Source: Mesorhizobium onobrychidis (GTDB lineage Bacteria > Pseudomonadota > Alphaproteobacteria > Rhizobiales > Rhizobiaceae). Taken from it: a stretch of 64,000 nucleotides of DNA. The stretch covers positions 1,607,501-1,671,500 of the forward strand of contig NZ_CP062229.1 in NCBI RefSeq assembly GCF_024707545.1, in the 5' to 3' direction. Of the stretch, positions 1 through 15,078 are shown piece after piece. The first letter of the stretch is position 1. Each line of letters opens with the position of its first letter. The notes under the pieces were generated by a model. That model was not told where the DNA came from. It did no database searches and saw nothing but the letters and a program-made list of their open reading frames with translations. The position numbers were made by a program, and so were the translations under genes.

Positions 1-2150
<2,150 letters not shown>

Positions 2151-2246
2151 TTCTCATTCCCTATGCCCATCGCCAGCGCAATCCAAAGGATTGCGCTGAG
2201 ATGGTTGGCACACAAAAACAGCTTCTCGAGCAACGTGCGCTTTGCC

Positions 2247-2365
2247 GACCTGGTGGTTATGGCGGAGCGGCTGCACCCGATCCCATTCCGAACTCGGCCG
2301 TGAAACGCTCCAGCGCTGATGGTACTTCGTCTCAAGACGCGGGAGAGTAGGTCGCTGCCAGGTCT
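2247..2365 (+). rRNA. rrf: 5S ribosomal RNA
   Basis: A typical alphaproteobacterial 5S rRNA begins with GACCTGGTGGTTATGGC and ends with GGTCGCTGCCAGGTC, so the two ends pair. It lies about 100 bases after the 23S end, as expected in an rRNA operon. Confidence 0.95.
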
Positions 2366-2429
2366 GCAAAACGCACGTCGTCAAAATCCAAATCTTCTCC
2401 TTACCAACAGGCCCGCCAAACGGGAGCTC

Positions 2430-2451
2430 GGGCCGCGTAAGCGGCCCTTTC
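2430..2451 (+). terminator. hairpin after 5S rRNA
   Basis: GGGCCGC, a four-base loop and GCGGCCC form a 7-bp stem followed by a short T run. It lies between 5S rRNA and tRNA-fMet and may end or attenuate the rRNA transcript. Confidence 0.55.
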
Positions 2452-2501
2452 AGTTAGCGGAAGCTTGAACCCAGTAAGCCACGGCTTACTTCTAAGATTG
2501 A

Positions 2502-4226
<1,725 letters not shown>

Positions 4227-4246
4227 CTGGAGTGTCCTCTCGGCTT

Positions 4247-4639
4247 CTATCGTCCGTCACAGGCGGCTTCGTCCTGGCGGGTGGGGCGGATTAGTACCTC
4301 GGCCGAGATGCCGAGCTGCTCGTGCAGGTTACGGATCATCTCAATCGAGAGACCGCGTCGGCGGTTAAGCACCTCGGCTACGCGGCCCCGTGTTCCGATT
4401 ATCGGTTCCAGATCCTTGCGGGACAGACCCTGCTGCTCCATGCGGAACTTGATCGCCTCGATCGGGTCGGGTGGGTCCATCAGATAGTTCTTTTCTTCGT
4501 AGACCTCGATCAGCGTCGCAAGTACGTCTAGCCGATCGCCCTCAGGCGTGCCGCTTTTTGCGCCCCACAAGCGCTCCACTTCGGCAAGCGCCGCCTCGTA
4601 GTCTGCCTCGGAACGGACGGGCTTTAGCTCAGTCGCCAT
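4247..4639 (-). CDS. higA: HigA-type antitoxin, XRE family
   Basis: A 130-residue protein with a C-terminal XRE helix-turn-helix (about 75-120: LSRKDLEPIIGTRGRVAEVL). This is the form seen in HigA antitoxins of the YgjM type, which neutralise HigB and repress their own operon. It lies 12 bases after the HigB gene in the same direction, the toxin-first order typical of higBA. The assignment rests on domain pattern and neighbour. Confidence 0.85.
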   Translation of the reverse strand: MATELKPVRSEADYEAALAEVERLWGAKSGTPEGDRLDVLATLIEVYEEKNYLMDPPDPIEAIKFRMEQQGLSRKDLEPIIGTRGRVAEVLNRRRGLSIEMIRNLHEQLGISAEVLIRPTRQDEAACDGR

Positions 4640-4651
4640 GTTTCACCTCCG

Positions 4652-4936
4652 TTAGTCGATCCTGTCATAGGCCCTGTGGGTGCCGATCCACGTGATCCAG
4701 ACAATGCTCTTCTCGAAGTCGACCGCCACCACCAAGCGATAGGCATTGCCCTTAATGTTAAAGACAATCCGCTCAGCGCTGACGATGCTGGCAGTCCCGT
4801 AGAGCCGCTTCACATCCGCTGAAGTCTTCCAGTCCGCCTTGCTCACTTCGTCGAACCAAGCATCTAGCGTAGCGTCACTCTGCCTCTCAAGCCTGTCGAC
4901 GAACTCCCGCAAAGTGCGACGGGCAATAATCCTCAT
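4652..4936 (-). CDS. higB: HigB-type toxin (mRNA interferase)
   Basis: A 94-residue protein with the RelE-fold pattern of the HigB family. It has an N-terminal helix (RTLREFVDRL), the middle strands RIVFNIKGNAYRLV, and the C-terminal IVWITWIGTHRAYDRI. Proteins of this family cleave mRNA at the ribosome. It is first gene of the toxin-antitoxin pair and sits within the region next to the serine recombinase, consistent with a stabilising addiction module. Confidence 0.87.
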   Translation of the reverse strand: MRIIARRTLREFVDRLERQSDATLDAWFDEVSKADWKTSADVKRLYGTASIVSAERIVFNIKGNAYRLVVAVDFEKSIVWITWIGTHRAYDRID

Positions 4937-5038
4937 GATGCAACCCTACTTTGGTCCCGAAATGGGTGCAAGCCAAATCTGCAAAAGCCCCGGCGGGGAA
5001 GCCTCGTCGGGGCACGCAACGCGCTGCCGAAGCAGGGT

Positions 5039-5248
5039 TCAGGGGCGATCGGTGGACCGCGTCCTGGCCTTCGTACGCGGTTCGACTGCCAGCCTACGTT
5101 CGTACTGCTCGCGAGCGATCTGACGGCCTATTAGGCGGGCGAGGCGCACGATAGCTGCGTGTGCGATGGCCGGAGATCCGGCAGACGTCTCGGGTTCATC
5201 CGAAGTGCCGCGGACCTCGATCCTGATCCTATTTCGTTTGCCTGCCAT
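5039..5248 (-). CDS. small conserved-looking hypothetical protein
   Basis: A 69-residue basic protein starting MAGKRNRIRIEVRG and containing a helical stretch (HAAIVRLARLIGRQIAREQYERRL). I do not recognise a named family. The start at 5248 was chosen because the upstream extension of the open frame has poor composition. It resembles small proteins that often sit beside serine recombinases in rhizobia. It could be spurious. Confidence 0.45.
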   Translation of the reverse strand: MAGKRNRIRIEVRGTSDEPETSAGSPAIAHAAIVRLARLIGRQIAREQYERRLAVEPRTKARTRSTDRP

Positions 5249-6383
5249 GCCTCCAGAATCCCGTGCCGAGCATTCATCAGGGACCATCGGAAACCCATTG
5301 CAGGCAAAACGGAAGGGGCGCGCCGCCATTGTGCGGCGAATCGGATACCACGACTTAGAAAAGGGCTGGTTGGCCGGGACTCACCTGCTGAGCACACGGA
5401 GCGAATCGATTCAGCTTTCCGTCGGGGGTTGGAGTCAGAAGACCGCTACATCGCAACACCCACTATCGAGTCGACCGTGAACAATCTTGATCGCTAAGCG
5501 GCAAGCTGCTTCGACCGGTTCAGGACCGCGGCGATCAAGAGCGACAAAAAATCCTTCAGCCACCTGAGCAGGAGGGAGAAGTTGTAGCCGGCGGCGGCCA
5601 GGATGGCGTTGAGGGCGTCGCCCTGCTGGCCGGCGAGGTAGTTGCGGCCCATTCTGTGTTCGCTCTTGATGTGGCCGATGACGGGCTCGACCGCCGACCG
5701 CCGCCGCATCTGGCGCTTGATGGCTGGGGTGACGCGGCGCTTCTGGCCGGCGGTGAAGACCCTGAACTTGTGGCTCTGCGGTGCGTTGTGGCCGCGATAG
5801 CCGGCGTCGGCGAGGATGCGGCCGATCTCGTTGCCGATGGTCTTTTCCATGTCGGGGATGACGCTTGCCAGCGTGTGGCCGTCATAGGGATTGCCGGGCA
5901 GTGCTTTTGCATGCAGGGCGAACTGGCCACCCTTGGAGCGCTTCAGCGTGGTGGCCACCGACACCTTCACCCCGAACTCGTAGGGCATATGCGCCTTGCC
6001 CTTGCCGATGCATTCTACCTCGTGTGCGTGCAGGCTGTAGATCTTGCGGCCGCGCTGGCGCTGGCGTTGCTCGAGAACGGTGGCCGCCTGGTAGAGCGGC
6101 CATTTGAAGAGCGCGTCCAGCCCCGCATCGCCGGCGATCTGGCGACCGATGTCGCGGATGGTCCGGCCGAGATAGGTCTTGAGCCTGCGCAGCGCCTTGT
6201 TCGCCCGCTTGAACTGCTTGGCGTGGGCATAGCGCTGATGGCTGTGTCGATACCGGATCAATACTCCCCAGAAGTGCCGTTTGAATCTTCCCCAGTTTAG
6301 CGTTGCCGCCGGTCTTCCGGGGCGCGCCCCGGAGGACCGGCGGCACGTCATCACCGATACTGCTCTCGATGGTCGAGAGGGGA

Positions 6384-8530
<2,147 letters not shown>

Positions 8531-9188
8531 TTGGGGAATTTTACTTCGGCACTTTTGGGGAAATTTCACCCGGTATTGACAGGCTGATCAGCGCCAGCTT
8601 GCCGACCCGCACATAGCTCTGGCGCAAACGGAGCCCCTTCCTCTTGGCCAGCCGCAGCAGCCGTTCGCGCGCCCGGTGGATGAGCTTGGCGTCGGTCGGG
8701 AACATGACGTTCTTCGGCTGCACGGTCGTGTCGACGATGACCTGGCGCGTGTCGGCCGGCTTCATCGCCCCGGTCTTGACCGCAATGCTGAGGCTTTCCT
8801 GCAAAAGCGCGACGATCCGCTCCTCGCCCATGCGGCTGCGCCAGCGCGTCATCGAGGAGCGGTCGAACGACAGGTCGTGGCGGAAGAACTCCTCGCCGCA
8901 CAGATACTGGAAATACGGGTTCTCGATCCAGCGTGCGCACAGCACCTCGTCCGACAGGTTGAAGGTGTGCTTGACGATGGCGAGCCCCGCCATCAGCCGG
9001 GTAGGCAGCGGCGGCATGCCGGGACCGTCCGAATAGACCGCACCGAAGCGCGCCTCCAGCACCGGCCAGTCGATGGTGCGGGCCAGCCGCACCAGCTCGT
9101 GGTTCATGTTGAGGATCTGATCAAGGCGAGCGCGGAACAGATCCTGTTCTCCAGTCTCGCGCCGCTCGCGTGGTCTGCCCATCGCCCC

Positions 9189-9215
9189 GATTCACTGCGA
9201 TGAAAGCAGTGAATC
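9189..9215. repeat. 10-bp perfect hairpin upstream of the IS5 transposase
   Basis: GATTCACTGC and its complement are separated by seven bases, immediately 5' of the transposase start at 9182. It may affect transposase translation or mark the element's edge. There is no T run. Confidence 0.4.
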
Positions 9216-9564
9216 ACGCTTCGCCAGGCGGCGAAATCGCAAACTGGAATTGCAAGAAAACTATCCACAAACTGGCCGTTACCTGCAATTAGGAAGTCAG
9301 AAAAGTCGACGATTCCTATACGATATCAGCGGCTTCCGAATTCTTCACGGCCGACTATCGAAGAGGCGTTCTTCTGCTATCGGAGGCACGCGGCTTAGTC
9401 CAAAACTTTCCAATTTGGAACAGAGGCTAGCTGATGCCCTCAGAAGGCTCGTGTCAAGTCGATGGGTGACGAAATGGAGCGAAAAAAGAACTTAGAAGAT
9501 CAAGGACTTACGCGAGGGTTTATACAGTCGCGGAAGTTCCGCGTAGGCATTGCGTAAGCAAGAT

Positions 9565-9640
9565 GCATCCGTCGCTCAGCTGGATAGAGCGCCCCCTCCG
9601 AATGCGAAGCCCACGTTCGAATCGCCGACCCGCCGTTCCG
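9565..9640 (+). pseudogene. tRNA-Arg(CCG)-like remnant
   Basis: The 5' part GCATCCGT.GCTCAGCTGG and the D arm match an arginine tRNA, and a TTCGAATC T-loop follows. The anticodon stem (GCCCC against TGCGA) and the acceptor 3' strand do not pair, so this is not a functional tRNA. It may be a decayed attachment-site copy. The rest of 9216-9689 holds no gene that I can support. Confidence 0.4.
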
Positions 9641-9689
9641 TCAAGACGCCAACCTCTATGACCTTGCGTGTCCTAATCCGGAGCTCCAC

Positions 9690-10541
9690 TCAAGCTTCCG
9701 CCACAGCATTTGACGGACACAAGGCTTCTCCCACCTTGCGCAACTCTGTGTCGAAATCGGCGAAAAGGCGACCAGTCACAATTTTTTCCCTTAAGATCGC
9801 TGCCTCTTTGAGGGGTTCGATACCAAGTTCATCGTGGAGGATATCGGAATAGTAGTTGTATTGCCGAAGCGCCGCAGCGCGCTGCCCATTAAGCGCGAGA
9901 AGGCGGATTAGGTCGCAATGCGCACCTTCGTGGAAGTGGTCAACCTCCAGTATCTTTCGCGCGCTCTCGATCGCCGGCTCTATTCTCGCACGTTTCGCGA
10001 AAAGGCGCGTGCACATCCGGTTGCCTTGCAAGTACAACTCTTCAAGTCTTGTCCGCTCCGGGCTGATCCATCCAGTGTCGTACCCCTCCAAGAAGGAGCC
10101 TTTATATGATGAGAGCACGTCGTATGCTCTACTAAGCTCGAGATCGCCCAATTCATCGAAGACTGACGCGTTGGCCCTCGACAAAAAGGACGTGACCGCA
10201 GCGGAAAACGTCACAGAATCTACCCGCGCCTCGCCGACAAAGGTCACCTCGTCGCGAGTGACGTCCAGACTTCCGATCTTCACCTTCTCCTCGAAGCGGC
10301 TCAGCTTCTTTCGAATTTCGCAAATGCAAGTATTGAGGACCTGTCGAGCATCGCCGTCCGTTCTGTCGGGCCAGAAATCAGAAAAAATCCGTGCCTTCTT
10401 AACTCGATGCCCGTTGCGGGTCAGGATGAAGGCGAAAAGCTCTCCCTCCTTGGGGCTGAGAGAAATTCTGTGACCTAAGTCGACATCGCCAACTACAAGA
10501 CCACCGAGTGCGATCAGCGAAACCATTACGCTCAAATCCAT
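9690..10541 (-). CDS. SARP-type regulator (OmpR-like HTH + BTAD)
   Basis: A 283-residue transcription factor. The N-terminal winged helix of OmpR type spans about 24-100 (LSPKEGELFAFILTRNGHRVKKARIFSDFW). A bacterial transcriptional activator domain spans about 110-265 (SYKGSFLEGYDTGWISPERTRLEELYLQG, then LNGQRAAALRQYNYYSDILHDELGIEP). This architecture is that of SARP/AfsR activators, which in actinomycetes switch on secondary-metabolite clusters. It is divergent from the radical SAM/peptide operon, so it is the likely pathway regulator. There is no ATPase or TPR extension. The start could lie a few codons downstream. Confidence 0.8.
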   Translation of the reverse strand: MDLSVMVSLIALGGLVVGDVDLGHRISLSPKEGELFAFILTRNGHRVKKARIFSDFWPDRTDGDARQVLNTCICEIRKKLSRFEEKVKIGSLDVTRDEVTFVGEARVDSVTFSAAVTSFLSRANASVFDELGDLELSRAYDVLSSYKGSFLEGYDTGWISPERTRLEELYLQGNRMCTRLFAKRARIEPAIESARKILEVDHFHEGAHCDLIRLLALNGQRAAALRQYNYYSDILHDELGIEPLKEAAILREKIVTGRLFADFDTELRKVGEALCPSNAVAEA

Positions 10542-11038
10542 CGCTAGGAATGAACTCGTGTCGGCATTGACGTCGTTGATAGGTCATTATTTTGGCAGAA
10601 GTATTCTATGCTCGTTTAGATTACTTCTAATAGTCTCCTCATCATCACCCAACGCACACGAAAAAGCAACGGACTCCTCAGGGTGCAGGGGGGTATCGGC
10701 CCTCCCATAAGTGTCCCATTCGCAAACAATCAGCGAACTCTCGGGACGTCTGCATCACGTCCGATTATGCGTCTGCCTCTGAAAGCACTGAGTTTTCCGC
10801 CGTTCCTCGCAAGCTGTGTGCGTTTGAAGGCCGTCCATGTACACATCATCCCTGCCTTCGAAGCCGAAGCAATTTCGCTCGAAATCCCTGACAGCGCTTA
10901 GTGATGCCCCATCGCCGGCTCAGTTCGGGCCGTGGCCGTGGCCATAGATCTCCAAGACACGGCATTTAATGTCGAAGCGCTGAGCCAGCCTGCGTCGTAG
11001 CGGCGATTACCGTGCGCCGCGTCCGAAAGGAGGACTCG
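10542..11038. promoter_or_regulatory. divergent intergenic region of the peptide cluster
   Basis: 497 bases separate the SARP gene and the first radical SAM gene and should hold both promoters. I see no convincing direct repeats of SARP-operator type by eye. A strong ribosome-binding site (AAAGGAGG) precedes 11039. A short plus-strand open frame at 10683-10901 has no protein-like features and is not called. Confidence 0.4.
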
Positions 11039-12421
11039 ATGGGAAATAGGATACCGTTCCAAGAGAATCTCGCGAGCGTTGTCGCGCTCTTGCCTGATGG
11101 TCGCGTGGATTTCTTTCACCCGCAGCTGGCAGACATCATCCACGACATCAACGCTGGAGTGACCAACGCGGAAAGCGTGGACTTTAACGCTTACCTATTG
11201 CGCGAGCCTTGGGTCGATATCGAACAATTCCATCTGTCCGCGCCAGCTATCGCCTTTGTTGAGATCACCAACCTTTGCAATCTGACATGCGAACACTGTT
11301 ACGCATGGTCCGGCCCGAAGCGCCAAGCCGAGATCGGCACCGACGCAATTCTCGGCATCCTTGATACCTTCGACGAAATGGGAGTACTCCAGGTATTTCT
11401 TACGGGAGGCGAGGTCTTCGCCCACAAGGATGCCGTGCGCATCATCCAACACGCCCGGACAAAGTCCTTCTCGACGCAGATTTTCACAAATGGAACCCTC
11501 ATCACCCGCGAAAAGCTGCAAGCGATTCCGCCGGGACAATCCTTCTTCATCAGTTTCGACACTGCGCATCCGGAGCGCACGATCAGAGGCAAGATGAACT
11601 TCCCAAAGCTGCGCGACATCTATGGCTGGATGACCGAGTGTGGCCATGTGTTGCGCACTGCAATTTCTGTCCATCGACGAAACCTGGAAGACGTCGAAGA
11701 GATCTTCGACTGGTGCGCCGAAAATGAATTTCCGCGCCCCCAATGGCTCGAAACGCACCCGATCGGACGCGCCCTTCTCAATCCTCATATCCTTCTTGAG
11801 AGGGAAGCTATCGACCAAGTTTTCGACATTTATCGACGCTGTATGGACAAGTATCAGCTGCCGCCGGCCACGATCACGCCCGGGCAAGTTCACAAAGCGC
11901 GCGACATATCTGGGGAACCTCTTGGCTTGCAATCGAGGGCCGAGATTCGTGGGGTTGAAACCATCAAGTTCTGTCAGCGCCTAGAACGCGCGACCAACCA
12001 AGAGAAGTGCGGACGCTCAGTCGTTTACGTTAACAGCCAAGGCAAGGTCTATCCATGCTCCAACTGCATGAGCAACGATATCCACCAGGCGTCGAGCATC
12101 ACCGAAAAGCCATTCCACCAGATCTGGGAAGAGGACTTCGATAACTTCCGAAAAATCACCTTTGACGACTACGAGTCCTGCTCAACATGCGCGGTCAAGG
12201 CAAACGGCATCTGGTGCCAGTTCCGCTGCCCGCCCCTCGCGCTGAACGTTTCAGGTTCCGAGACCGGGTGCGGCGCGACCGAATACCTGCGCGAGTTCAT
12301 GCTCCGCTCGAATGCCTACTGGGAGGAGCGCCGCCGCAGTGGCTACAAGCTCTCGCTCAAAGCGGCGCGACGTCCGGTCGATCCCTCCCAGGGCCAAGTC
12401 GCACATGCCGAGACTGCCTAA
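11039..12421 (+). CDS. radical SAM/SPASM peptide-modifying enzyme
   Basis: A 460-residue radical SAM protein. The cluster-binding motif CNLTCEHC (Cys80, 84, 87) is followed by YAW. The C-terminal SPASM-type region has many cysteines (KVYPCSNCMS, ESCSTCAVKANGIWCQFRC, then GCGAT) for auxiliary Fe-S clusters. About 75 residues precede the barrel and could form a peptide-recognition part. Radical SAM/SPASM enzymes commonly install thioether, carbon-carbon or epimer modifications on ribosomal peptides. It is the first gene of the operon, 47 bases before the small peptide gene. ATG at 11039 is chosen for its ideal ribosome-binding site. The exact chemistry cannot be read from the sequence. Confidence 0.88.
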   Translation: MGNRIPFQENLASVVALLPDGRVDFFHPQLADIIHDINAGVTNAESVDFNAYLLREPWVDIEQFHLSAPAIAFVEITNLCNLTCEHCYAWSGPKRQAEIGTDAILGILDTFDEMGVLQVFLTGGEVFAHKDAVRIIQHARTKSFSTQIFTNGTLITREKLQAIPPGQSFFISFDTAHPERTIRGKMNFPKLRDIYGWMTECGHVLRTAISVHRRNLEDVEEIFDWCAENEFPRPQWLETHPIGRALLNPHILLEREAIDQVFDIYRRCMDKYQLPPATITPGQVHKARDISGEPLGLQSRAEIRGVETIKFCQRLERATNQEKCGRSVVYVNSQGKVYPCSNCMSNDIHQASSITEKPFHQIWEEDFDNFRKITFDDYESCSTCAVKANGIWCQFRCPPLALNVSGSETGCGATEYLREFMLRSNAYWEERRRSGYKLSLKAARRPVDPSQGQVAHAETA

Positions 12422-12468
12422 GCGGCATCGGTTCGTGCATCCCAACACTCAGAATGGAGAACGAGACC

Positions 12469-12702
12469 ATGACTGAAAAACAAGTCTTCAAAACGCTTCC
12501 GGCCGACGGCGTAAGAGTGAGTGCATCAAAAGGCAATCGCATCTCCCGGATCAACCTCGACATGGCCGAGGATGGTATCACGCTCGCTATGGTGGGTGCG
12601 GCCAGCGCCCTGAAGGCGGGCAACCTCCACACACTCACCCTCAGTCCAGGTAAGGAGGGAATCGTCCTCTCGGTCGTAGGGGCCGCGACCGCCGCACGTT
12701 AG
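12469..12702 (+). CDS. candidate precursor peptide with internal repeat
   Basis: A 77-residue peptide with a good ribosome-binding site (GGAG, 9 bases from ATG). The N-terminal part (1-29) is charged and leader-like. The rest holds two related 20-residue units, 30-49 and 58-77, sharing the pattern L-x5-GIxLxxVGAAxAxK/R. There is no Cys, Trp or Tyr. It lies between two radical SAM genes in one operon, so I infer a substrate of those enzymes. It could instead be a small structural or regulatory protein. No known precursor family is recognised. Confidence 0.7.
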   Translation: MTEKQVFKTLPADGVRVSASKGNRISRINLDMAEDGITLAMVGAASALKAGNLHTLTLSPGKEGIVLSVVGAATAAR

Positions 12703-12710
12703 CGCTTTTC

Positions 12711-12740
12711 CTCCCCCCGAGCCATGGCGTTCGGGGGGAG
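12711..12740 (+). promoter_or_regulatory. strong hairpin after the peptide gene
   Basis: CTCCCCCCGA, a 10-base loop and TCGGGGGGAG form a perfect 10-bp stem just after the peptide stop. There is no T run, so it is more likely an mRNA-stabilising or attenuating hairpin than a full terminator. That would let the peptide be made in excess over the enzymes encoded downstream. Confidence 0.75.
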
Positions 12741-12772
12741 CCTGCTCATCAACCAGAGTTCAGGAGAGCGAC

Positions 12773-14299
12773 ATGATGAACGAGGCCATATCCATCGACA
12801 TTCAGTCGTTGGACCGCGATTTGCGATCGGACGAGCACAAGGCGCCCCGCCGTGCCCGCGCACTGCGTAGGCCACGACACGGCGCACTTGAGATTCTAGA
12901 CGCACACCCGGAACTCCGGCAGGGTCAAGAAGAATACAACATCAACGTTACTTCTCAAACGGGTAACAAACTCTTAGCGGATCAGACGTTTCGCGAGATA
13001 AGGACCCATGATGGCGCGGACAAGCCCGCGCACCTCTACTTCCACGTGCCCCTCTGCGACTACGTATGCAAGTTCTGCAATTATGTGAAGAGACTGGCCC
13101 CACGCGACGATGACGGTGCGGCACTCAATCTCTGGACCAACCTTCTAATCGCAGAATCCACTCTCTATCTTGACCGATGTGAGTGGCTTGGACGGGCCGA
13201 CATCCAGTCGCTATATCTAGGTGGAGGTACTGCGTCTCTCCTGCGAGTATGGCATCTCGAGCGTATCTTGGCTCATGTTCGCGAACATTACGCGCTTGCC
13301 CCAAACGCGGAAATCACGCTCGAGGGGAATCCGGACAACTTTCTTGAGGCTGAGGCTGCAGATGCAGCGCGTATTGGGTTCAACCGATTCAGCCTCGGCG
13401 TCCAGTCACTCAACGACAGAGTAACCAGCTTCACTGGCCGCAAGCACGGTGCTGCAGATTCGCTTCGCGCCATCGATAAGCTCGCCGCTACCGGGAAGCC
13501 GTTCAACGTCGATATGATGTTCGGCCTGCCGCACCAGGATGTCGAAACCGTGGTCACCGATATCGAGGAACTCGTCGCGCGCGGTGTGCCAACCATCACG
13601 ATCTATCGTTTTCGCAATGCGCTCCGTCATGAAATGGGCATCGGCAACAAATCAGCTTGGAATAACGCGCAGGTTATCACTCACATGGCCAGCGAGGGCC
13701 TCTTCCCCACTCTGGCCCAGACTTACGCGATGCGCGACGCGATCACTGACGTTCTCCTTGCCAATAGCTATTACCCAAGCCCCTGCGGCTGGTGGAGCAG
13801 GTTGGGGACCTATCCCAATGGCAATATCCCACAGGTCTCACGCAACAAATGGCAGCATTTCGACACCATGATTGCCTTCGGGCCCGGAGCCTATGGCTGG
13901 CTTTCGGGAAGCCGCCACGAGGTAGTCCAGACCCATAACATTCAGGATATTGCGGCCTATCTTCAGCATATGCGCGACGGGGCGACGGAACCTCCTCTGT
14001 CTTTCGGGCGGCACCTTGATGCGCGTCAGACGGTTGCTACCGTCCTGGGCTTTGCCTTCAAGGCGAATCAACCGATTGAGCTGGCGCGCTTCAAGTCGCA
14101 ATATGCAGTCGATCTACTGCACGTGGAGCCCTATTCAACTGTGCTCGGGCACCTCCTCAAAACCGGGTTTCTGGAAATGTCGGCTGATGGCCGCTCCGTC
14201 CGCCCAACGCTTGATGGTGAGACAGTTCATGAGGAAATCATCAGTCACTACCTGCACAAGACGATCGGCGATGCCGACGCTGTGGCCTGCAAGCGTTGA
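12773..14299 (+). CDS. HemW/HemN-like radical SAM enzyme
   Basis: A 508-residue protein. An N-terminal extension of about 85 residues precedes HVPLCDYVCKFCNY (Cys95, 99, 102). Then come the family motifs YLGGGTAS, EGNPDNF, RFSLGVQS and NVDMMFGLPHQ, and a C-terminal HemN domain. The family includes the heme chaperone HemW, coproporphyrinogen oxidase HemN and class C radical SAM methylases. The location in a peptide operon and the long N-terminal extension argue for a dedicated tailoring role rather than heme metabolism. HemW-like heme binding cannot be excluded. ATG at 12773 or 12776. Confidence 0.82.
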   Translation: MMNEAISIDIQSLDRDLRSDEHKAPRRARALRRPRHGALEILDAHPELRQGQEEYNINVTSQTGNKLLADQTFREIRTHDGADKPAHLYFHVPLCDYVCKFCNYVKRLAPRDDDGAALNLWTNLLIAESTLYLDRCEWLGRADIQSLYLGGGTASLLRVWHLERILAHVREHYALAPNAEITLEGNPDNFLEAEAADAARIGFNRFSLGVQSLNDRVTSFTGRKHGAADSLRAIDKLAATGKPFNVDMMFGLPHQDVETVVTDIEELVARGVPTITIYRFRNALRHEMGIGNKSAWNNAQVITHMASEGLFPTLAQTYAMRDAITDVLLANSYYPSPCGWWSRLGTYPNGNIPQVSRNKWQHFDTMIAFGPGAYGWLSGSRHEVVQTHNIQDIAAYLQHMRDGATEPPLSFGRHLDARQTVATVLGFAFKANQPIELARFKSQYAVDLLHVEPYSTVLGHLLKTGFLEMSADGRSVRPTLDGETVHEEIISHYLHKTIGDADAVACKR

Positions 14300-14310
14300 G
14301 GCATGGCCTG

Positions 14311-15078
14311 ATGGGGAAATCTGTCAGTTCACATCAGCAAGGACTTGGCTGGCTGGCAGACTGGCCAGTGCTGAAAAGCGCACTGGATTGTGAAGCCCGC
14401 GCAATGGTCGTCCTGCTGTCATCGGGCAAAACACGCGATATGAACGGGACTACTCCTGACGCGTGGCTAATGCGCGCGCTGACAGAGGCGCTGGCGGTGC
14501 ACGGGGTCGTCTGTATTAATCCCCGGCTACCTCTACGTGAAGATGGCCTGACCAACACCGATGAGGCTCTGATCGCACTGCGGACAGATCTGGCGAGCAA
14601 GGCTCTGCTAGAGGAACACACTCGTCCTGTCGCCGTCTTGGCAATCTCGCTCGGCACACAGAGCGCACTGGCGCTCGCTGCCCGGCGCCACACGGCCAGT
14701 CGAATCGACGCTCTCTTCCTGCTCAGCGGTGTCATTGAGAATCCCGTCGCCCCGGTAGGTCGCATCCGCAGCGTGGATCTAATTTACGGAGGTCGAGATC
14801 ACGTAGGCTATCTTGGGCACGGCGAGGAGACACTCCGCGATATCGAGGGCCCTCGCGAATATGGGCCGCGTTCGCGAAATAACCTGGTCACCGGGCCAAG
14901 TACGCTCAGTGCGCTTCACATTCTGGCTGGCGCCGGCCACGGCCTCGAAACGGCGGGCAGCATCGGCCCGAACCACCGTGAGGCGGTCGCACTATTGTTG
15001 CCACTCGTGCTCCACCGACTCGGGCTGGCGACCCCTCCCGATTCAAAAGCACGCAAGACTGAGGAGATACGTTCATGA
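14311..15078 (+). CDS. alpha/beta-hydrolase-fold protein
   Basis: A 255-residue protein with an alpha/beta-hydrolase pattern. The nucleophile elbow is AISLGTQS (Ser113), a possible acid is Asp163 (YGGRDH), and the catalytic His is His210 (GAGHGLE). The elbow departs from GxSxG because the first Gly is replaced by Ala. It starts 11 bases after the HemW-like gene and overlaps the methyltransferase by 4 bases. It could act as a peptidase or esterase that trims or releases the product; the substrate is unknown. Confidence 0.7.
   Translation: MGKSVSSHQQGLGWLADWPVLKSALDCEARAMVVLLSSGKTRDMNGTTPDAWLMRALTEALAVHGVVCINPRLPLREDGLTNTDEALIALRTDLASKALLEEHTRPVAVLAISLGTQSALALAARRHTASRIDALFLLSGVIENPVAPVGRIRSVDLIYGGRDHVGYLGHGEETLRDIEGPREYGPRSRNNLVTGPSTLSALHILAGAGHGLETAGSIGPNHREAVALLLPLVLHRLGLATPPDSKARKTEEIRS

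Noticed and set aside
9565..9640. A functional tRNA-Arg
   Set aside because: The anticodon and acceptor stems do not pair; kept only as a remnant.
10683..10901. A 72-codon frame between the SARP and radical SAM genes, considered as a second precursor peptide
   Set aside because: No ribosome-binding site, no leader-core pattern and no similarity to the peptide at 12469.
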